DNA from: Methanocalculus sp. | Lineage (GTDB): Archaea; Halobacteriota; Methanomicrobia; Methanomicrobiales; Methanocorpusculaceae | Direction of reading: 5' to 3' | Assembly: GCA_013329165.1 (NCBI GenBank) | Contig: DUKV01000060.1 | Location: 1-41,392 of the forward strand | DNA length: 41,392 bases | In this document: in pieces, positions 37,683 to 41,392 of the stretch | Layout of the letters: every line of letters starts with the position of its first letter | How positions within the stretch are numbered: the first letter of the stretch is position 1 | Notes under the pieces: model-generated | Told to the model about the DNA's origin: nothing | The model's database searches: none | The model's input: only the letters and a program-made list of their open reading frames with translations | Program-made: the position numbers and the translations under genes

Positions 37683-38117
37683 ATGGTTCGGATCTATTCG
37701 GTTCGCGATGGCAGGCTTATTGATATGCAGCCGGTGGAGATGACTGAGAGCGGGTGGAAGGCAGTTCTTGATCCACTCACCTTTGACGTGGCACGGTTGA
37801 GGGGAACAGAAGCGCCATTTTCGGGCAGATACCATGACTGCCATGCAGAAGGCGTATATGCCTGTGCCTGCTGTGGCATCGACCTCTTCCTCTCTGAAGA
37901 CAAGTTCGATTCAGGCACAGGATGGCCGAGTTTCAGTAGAGCCGTATCTGAGCAGAATATTAAGATCCAGGTGGATCGATCAGCAGGGATGATCCGGGAT
38001 GAAGTGCTCTGCGCCCTCTGCGGAGCACACCTCGGCCATGTCTTCACTGACGGCCCACCCCCCGACGGGAACAGGTTCTGCATGAACTCGGCTGCACTCA
38101 GGCTGAAAAGAGAATAG
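37683..38117 (+). CDS. msrB: Peptide methionine-R-sulfoxide reductase
   Basis: MsrB repairs R-methionine sulfoxide in proteins. The zinc-binding CxxC pairs (CACCG and CALCG), the GTGWPSF segment, and the catalytic cysteine in NRFCMNS are all present. The N-terminus has an extension (MVRIYSVRDGRLIDMQPVEM) seen in related methanogen proteins. The length of 144 residues is right. I start at 37683; the frame extends to 37641 but has no better signal. It is divergent from the V4R regulator, sharing its palindrome, and should be under redox control. Confidence 0.94.
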   Translation: MVRIYSVRDGRLIDMQPVEMTESGWKAVLDPLTFDVARLRGTEAPFSGRYHDCHAEGVYACACCGIDLFLSEDKFDSGTGWPSFSRAVSEQNIKIQVDRSAGMIRDEVLCALCGAHLGHVFTDGPPPDGNRFCMNSAALRLKRE

Positions 38118-38123
38118 ACTTGA

Positions 38124-38132
38124 TATATATAA
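38124..38132 (+). promoter_or_regulatory. TATA box for the small peptide-symporter operon
   Basis: TATATATAA lies 6 nt past the msrB stop. It predicts transcription from about 38152 and so a leader of about 145 nt before the small gene at 38297. Confidence 0.55.
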
Positions 38133-38163
38133 TAGAAAATAACAACAATAAGTGGATACCTCA

Positions 38164-38264
38164 TGTCTGCTCAACCAGTATATAGAGAACTGGCTCTTGC
38201 ATTCGTAGCAGACAACTTCTTTTTCTTCTTTAGATAGGGGGACCGCTTTATTGTTCGGTCCCCC
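38164..38264 (+). ncRNA. Structured 5' leader with two hairpins
   Basis: Hairpin 1 has an outer 8-bp stem TGTCTGCT (38164-38171)/AGCAGACA (38207-38214) and an inner CCAGT/ACTGG. A pyrimidine tract rich in T follows (38216-38231). Hairpin 2 is a perfect 9-bp stem GGGGGACCG (38237-38245)/CGGTCCCCC (38256-38264) with a 10-nt loop. The GGAGGT ribosome binding site lies 20 nt beyond. It could be a riboswitch-like leader or an attenuator, or the T tract could end msrB transcripts. No known RNA family is recognised. Confidence 0.45.
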
Positions 38265-38296
38265 GTGCAGTTGCTGAGGTACCGGAGGTTATCATC

Positions 38297-38419
38297 ATGT
38301 TTGGTATTCCTGATCCCTACATCTGGATTGCATATCTGCTTGCGATTGGCTTCGCAGGCTTGTGTGTACTGTATGGTCTCTTGAACTGGAACAACGGAGA
38401 GGTAGAAGATGGCAGTTGA
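38297..38419 (+). CDS. Small membrane peptide, symporter accessory protein
   Basis: This 40-residue peptide opens MFGIPDPYIWIAYLLAIGFA, forming one membrane helix, and continues to LLNWNNGEVEDGS. It fits the 'symporter small accessory protein' group found in front of sodium:solute symporters in archaea and bacteria. GGAGGT lies 7 nt before the ATG at 38297. It overlaps the symporter gene by 11 nt in another frame, so both are made together. It is too short for most gene finders. The function, perhaps symporter stability or regulation, is inferred. Confidence 0.8.
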   Translation: MFGIPDPYIWIAYLLAIGFAGLCVLYGLLNWNNGEVEDGS

Positions 38420-39959
38420 TGTCCTGACGCTCTCGATAGTCGTTGCCATCTACCTGCTGATGATCGTCGGCATCGGGTACTATGGGTACCGGAAGACGAA
38501 GGTTGCCGAGGACTACATGGTCGCCGGGAGAAACACCCATCCGGTTGTAATCGCACTCTCATATGGGGCGACCTTCATCTCCACATCCGCGATCGTCGGG
38601 TTCGGCGGTGTTGCAGCCAACCTCGGTATGGGGTTGATCTGGCTGACGGTCTTAAATATCGGTGTCGGTGTCTTCATCGCATTCGTCTTCTTCGGCAAGA
38701 GGATCCGCGAGGCCGGCACACGGCTCTCCGCATACACCTTCCCCGACCTGATGGGGAAGAGCTACAAATCCCCGTTCCTCCAGTACGTGAGTGGGATCAT
38801 CATCATCCTCTCGATGCCGATCTATACTGCGGCCATCCTGATCGGCGGGGCACGGTTCATCGAGGTCACCTTATCCATTCCCTATGAGACGGCACTCCTT
38901 GGATTTGCCCTTATTGTAGGTGCATACGTCGTCTTCGGCGGACTCATCGCCGTGATGCATACCGATGCATTGCAGGGAGCAATCATGCTCATCGGCATGA
39001 CTGCACTTCTGATTCTGACCTATGTGTATCTCGGCGGCGTTACGGTTGCACATACTGCACTGACGAATATGGCGAATCTCGTTCCAGAAGGCCTTGCCGC
39101 AGCCGGCCATAACGGGTGGACTGCCATGCCGTCCTTCGGATCGCCGATCTGGATGACGCTTGTCACCACGATGGTGCTCGGTGTCGGTATCGGAGTACTT
39201 GCCCAGCCGCAGCTGATCGTCCGGTTCATGACCGCAAAGGATGACAAATCCCTCCACCGGGCAACCCTGATCGGCGGACCCTTCATCCTGATGATGACCG
39301 GCGTCGCATTCACCGTCGGCGCATTGACAAACGTCTACTTCTACCAGAACAGCGGAGAACTCGCGATCACTGCTGCTGGCGGAAATGTCGATTCGATCAT
39401 TCCGCTTTATATAACGAGTTCAATGCCGGATCTCTTTGTGATCATCTTCATGCTGACGCTCCTCTGTGCGGCGATGTCCACCCTGAGCTCGCTCTACCAC
39501 ACAATGGGAACAGCACTTGCCTGTGATGTCTGGGGACGCGGACGTGAATGTGCACTCTCGCTTGCTATCAACAGGCGGGGTATTCTGATCATGATGGTCA
39601 TCTCCATCCTTGTTGCCTTCCTGCTGCCAGAGAGCATCATTGCACGGGCAACCGTCATCTTCATGGGGCTCTGTGCATCAGCATTCCTGCCCGCATTCGT
39701 AAACGGGATCACCTCGAAATCTCCATGCATCATCGGTGCAAAGGCATCACTTCTCGCGGGAGCGCTCGTCTGGTTCATCTGGACCGTCTTTGTGCATGCA
39801 GCCGAATCAAGTGTTCTTGGACTATCACAGTTCATATTCGGCGTACCGTCCTTACTTGGCCAGCCCTGGAGTGCCTGCAATCCGCTGGTGATTGCCCTTC
39901 CGGTATCACTCATCGTGATGGTTCTCTTCCAGATCCGCCACAACCGCAGGATGGCCTGA
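38409..39959 (+). CDS. Sodium:solute symporter family protein (SSS)
   Basis: This 516-residue membrane protein has about 13 hydrophobic segments and the SSS/LeuT-type N-terminal YMVAGRNTHPVVIALSYGAT. Conserved segments include ISTSAIVGFGG, GARFIEVTLSIPYETALLGFA and LLCAAMSTLSSLYHT, where sodium is usually bound. Family members carry proline, pantothenate, acetate or similar solutes; the cargo here is unknown. GAGAGG lies just before the ATG at 38409, within the small accessory gene. No other transport genes flank it. Confidence 0.9.
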   Translation: MAVDVLTLSIVVAIYLLMIVGIGYYGYRKTKVAEDYMVAGRNTHPVVIALSYGATFISTSAIVGFGGVAANLGMGLIWLTVLNIGVGVFIAFVFFGKRIREAGTRLSAYTFPDLMGKSYKSPFLQYVSGIIIILSMPIYTAAILIGGARFIEVTLSIPYETALLGFALIVGAYVVFGGLIAVMHTDALQGAIMLIGMTALLILTYVYLGGVTVAHTALTNMANLVPEGLAAAGHNGWTAMPSFGSPIWMTLVTTMVLGVGIGVLAQPQLIVRFMTAKDDKSLHRATLIGGPFILMMTGVAFTVGALTNVYFYQNSGELAITAAGGNVDSIIPLYITSSMPDLFVIIFMLTLLCAAMSTLSSLYHTMGTALACDVWGRGRECALSLAINRRGILIMMVISILVAFLLPESIIARATVIFMGLCASAFLPAFVNGITSKSPCIIGAKASLLAGALVWFIWTVFVHAAESSVLGLSQFIFGVPSLLGQPWSACNPLVIALPVSLIVMVLFQIRHNRRMA

Positions 39960-39971
39960 CCATCCCTTTTT

Positions 39972-40442
39972 TCACCTGTGGTATGGCTCTCCCCTGATGA
40001 TCCGAAATCCCCGGTAGATCTGTTCGAGGAGAAGAAGGCGGGCCATCGTATGGGTAAATGTCATCTGTGAGAGCGAGAGGAGGAGATCAGCACGGTCACG
40101 TACCTCATCCGAGAGGCCATCTGCTCCCCCGATACAGAAGACGATCTCACCTCTTCCGGAGATCTCATGGGTCCGGAGGAGATCGGCAAATGCCTCACTC
40201 TGCATGCCTTTTCCGGCGGGGTCAAGCCCGATAAAAAGAGCAGGATCTTTTGCTGCTGCGAGGAGAGCGGCACCCTCTTTCCTGATGGCGGGTGCCATCC
40301 CTCCGGCTGAAGCATATTTCTGATCAGGCACCTCAAGGATGGTGATGGTTGCATAGGGGGAGAGGCGGAGGATGAGATCCGCAATCCCCTCCTTCTGCCA
40401 TCGCTCCTTCACCTTCCCGACAGTAATGATCCTGATCTGCAT
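39972..40442 (-). CDS. rlmH: 23S rRNA pseudouridine-1915 N3-methyltransferase, RlmH
   Basis: RlmH is a SPOUT-class methyltransferase acting on the large ribosomal subunit. It begins MQIRIITVGKVKERW, has FCIGGADGLSDEVR and ends with LLLEQIYRGFRIIRGEPYH, all family hallmarks. The length of 156 residues is standard. It starts 3 nt after the stop of the TPR gene and so is likely expressed with it. The enzyme is common in bacteria and also found in some archaea. Confidence 0.93.
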   Translation of the reverse strand: MQIRIITVGKVKERWQKEGIADLILRLSPYATITILEVPDQKYASAGGMAPAIRKEGAALLAAAKDPALFIGLDPAGKGMQSEAFADLLRTHEISGRGEIVFCIGGADGLSDEVRDRADLLLSLSQMTFTHTMARLLLLEQIYRGFRIIRGEPYHR

Positions 40443-40445
40443 AGG

Positions 40446-41392
40446 TCAGAGATCGGGATCGATATCAAGGGCGCGTGAAAGGCAGCTCAGTGCCTCCTTC
40501 CGCTCACCGATGCCGTCATAGATCCTTGATTTCTGGTACCAGGCAAGTGCATGATCAGGCTCTTCTTCAATAACATGATCGAAGCAGGACATCGCCTGCT
40601 CCTTCTTCCCCACATAGTTCAGGACGAGACCTTTGCAGTACCAGGCATCGATATCATTCTGGGAGAGAGCAATTGCCCGGTCATAGGATTTCAGCGCATC
40701 ATTGTACCTGCCGAGGGCAACCATGATCGAGCCCCGTGCACCCCAGAGCGGACCGCTCTTCGAGTCGATGGAGAGGGCCTTCTCGTACCAGTCGACCGCA
40801 TCACCGAACTGCCCGAGCCGCTCGGCAATGGATCCCCTGCGTATGAGTGCAGCCAGATCATCTGGGTGATCATCAAGGATCGCATCGTACTGGCGGGCTG
40901 CCTCACGGTACTTTCCAAGATGCGTGAGGAGCGAGGCGATCGAATAGATCGTTTGTGAGCCTGACGGCTCATCTTTCAGCAGCTCTGAGTAGACATCGGC
41001 AGCTTCATGATACCGGCCCGCAGATTCGAGGGCGGATGCATACCCCCGGGTGAGCTGGTGATCATCCCGCCTCACCTGGAGGGCACGCGAGTAGTTGTCG
41101 ATCGCCTCTTCATACCGTCCCATCCTGAGGAAGAGGGAGGCAGAGAACCTGAGGTATTCGATGTTATCGGGTTCTTCCTCAAGGAGAACCTCGATCTGCT
41201 GGAGGGCACGCTCACCATCTCCGAGGAGGGAGAGCACCCGTGCCTGTGCAAACGGGGCACCCGGTATCTGTGTGGCTTTCCGGTATGCCTTCTCCGCCAT
41301 CTTCAGGTTCCCGACAGATTCCGCAAGGCTGCCGAGCTCAAACCAGGTCGCGAGATCATGATCCTCCTCCTGGAGATACTCAGAGAGTGCAT
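40446..41392 (-). CDS. TPR-repeat protein, 5' end beyond the window
   Basis: The protein is almost entirely tetratricopeptide repeats, the 34-residue helix pairs that bind partner proteins. At least seven repeats are readable, for example WGARGSIMVALGRYNDALKS and AWYCKGLVLNYVGKKEQAMS. The first ATG at 41300 is not the start, because the frame stays open and TPR-like to the right edge (ending in ATWFELGSLAESVGN). At least 315 residues are present and the N-terminus is missing. The partner is unknown. It lies 3 nt before rlmH. Confidence 0.85.
   Translation of the reverse strand, partial: ALSEYLQEEDHDLATWFELGSLAESVGNLKMAEKAYRKATQIPGAPFAQARVLSLLGDGERALQQIEVLLEEEPDNIEYLRFSASLFLRMGRYEEAIDNYSRALQVRRDDHQLTRGYASALESAGRYHEAADVYSELLKDEPSGSQTIYSIASLLTHLGKYREAARQYDAILDDHPDDLAALIRRGSIAERLGQFGDAVDWYEKALSIDSKSGPLWGARGSIMVALGRYNDALKSYDRAIALSQNDIDAWYCKGLVLNYVGKKEQAMSCFDHVIEEEPDHALAWYQKSRIYDGIGERKEALSCLSRALDIDPDL

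Overview
The window comes from a methanogenic archaeon, most likely of the order Methanomicrobiales. The evidence is gene content: a fused Fae-Hps enzyme, archaeal IF5A beside an agmatinase-family gene, an archaeal FBPase/IMPase, an archaeal-type UMP kinase, an MTA/MTI phosphorylase with a 5'-deoxyadenosine-type deaminase, a V4R regulator of MsvR type, an AmrS-like radical SAM protein, and tRNA-Trp with an archaeal bulge-helix-bulge intron. Promoters are archaeal (TATA boxes about 25 bp before starts, some apparently leaderless), and several starts have GGAGGT or GGTGAT ribosome binding sites. I cannot name the genus. The first ~205 bases are homopolymer-rich, read badly, and look like an unreliable contig end.

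Layout. 1-3.3 kb is accessory: a broken nicotinate phosphoribosyltransferase gene at the edge, a hicBA toxin-antitoxin pair, a self-inhibited Fic AMPylase with its own winged helix, and an orphan DUF2281-like gene. A 35-nt imperfect repeat carrying a palindrome lies on each side of the fic/DUF2281 pair. 3.6-8.2 kb holds a small membrane protein, the purine/MTA salvage operon, and a MoaD-like protein beside a tungsten aldehyde:ferredoxin oxidoreductase. 8.5-11.3 kb has four small membrane proteins and a lone HPr-kinase-like ATPase. 11.6-16.3 kb has an acyl-CoA synthetase, intron-containing tRNA-Trp, Fae-Hps, an FKBP isomerase and an ArfB-like amidohydrolase. 16.3-21.3 kb is a minus-strand run: a HTH/TiaS-like protein, homoserine dehydrogenase, an ACT protein, DUF169, NAD kinase and FBPase/IMPase. 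21.4-25.3 kb has aIF5A-agmatinase, DUF47-PiT phosphate transport, and nth placed 7 nt behind tRNA-Pro. 25.3-28.5 kb has UMP kinase, an AmrS-like radical SAM protein coupled to a Mut7-C protein, an iron-sulfur flavoprotein and an unlisted 56-codon ORF. 28.6-34.8 kb is uvrA-uvrC-uvrB joined by ATGA overlaps. 34.8-41.4 kb has PspC, an HD protein, a chagasin-like lipoprotein, a V4R regulator divergent from msrB, a 40-residue membrane peptide fused by overlap to a sodium:solute symporter, rlmH, and a TPR protein running off the right edge.

The themes are methanogen housekeeping (purine, NAD, pyrimidine, riboflavin/F420, one-carbon and threonine/methionine metabolism), bacterial-type nucleotide excision repair, redox response (V4R/MsrB, Isf, AOR), and one toxin-like island. 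The best leads for something undescribed are the paired repeat around fic/DUF2281, the structured leader before the small peptide-symporter operon, the HTH/TiaS-like protein with a Cys/His cluster, and the redox regulator-msrB intergenic region.
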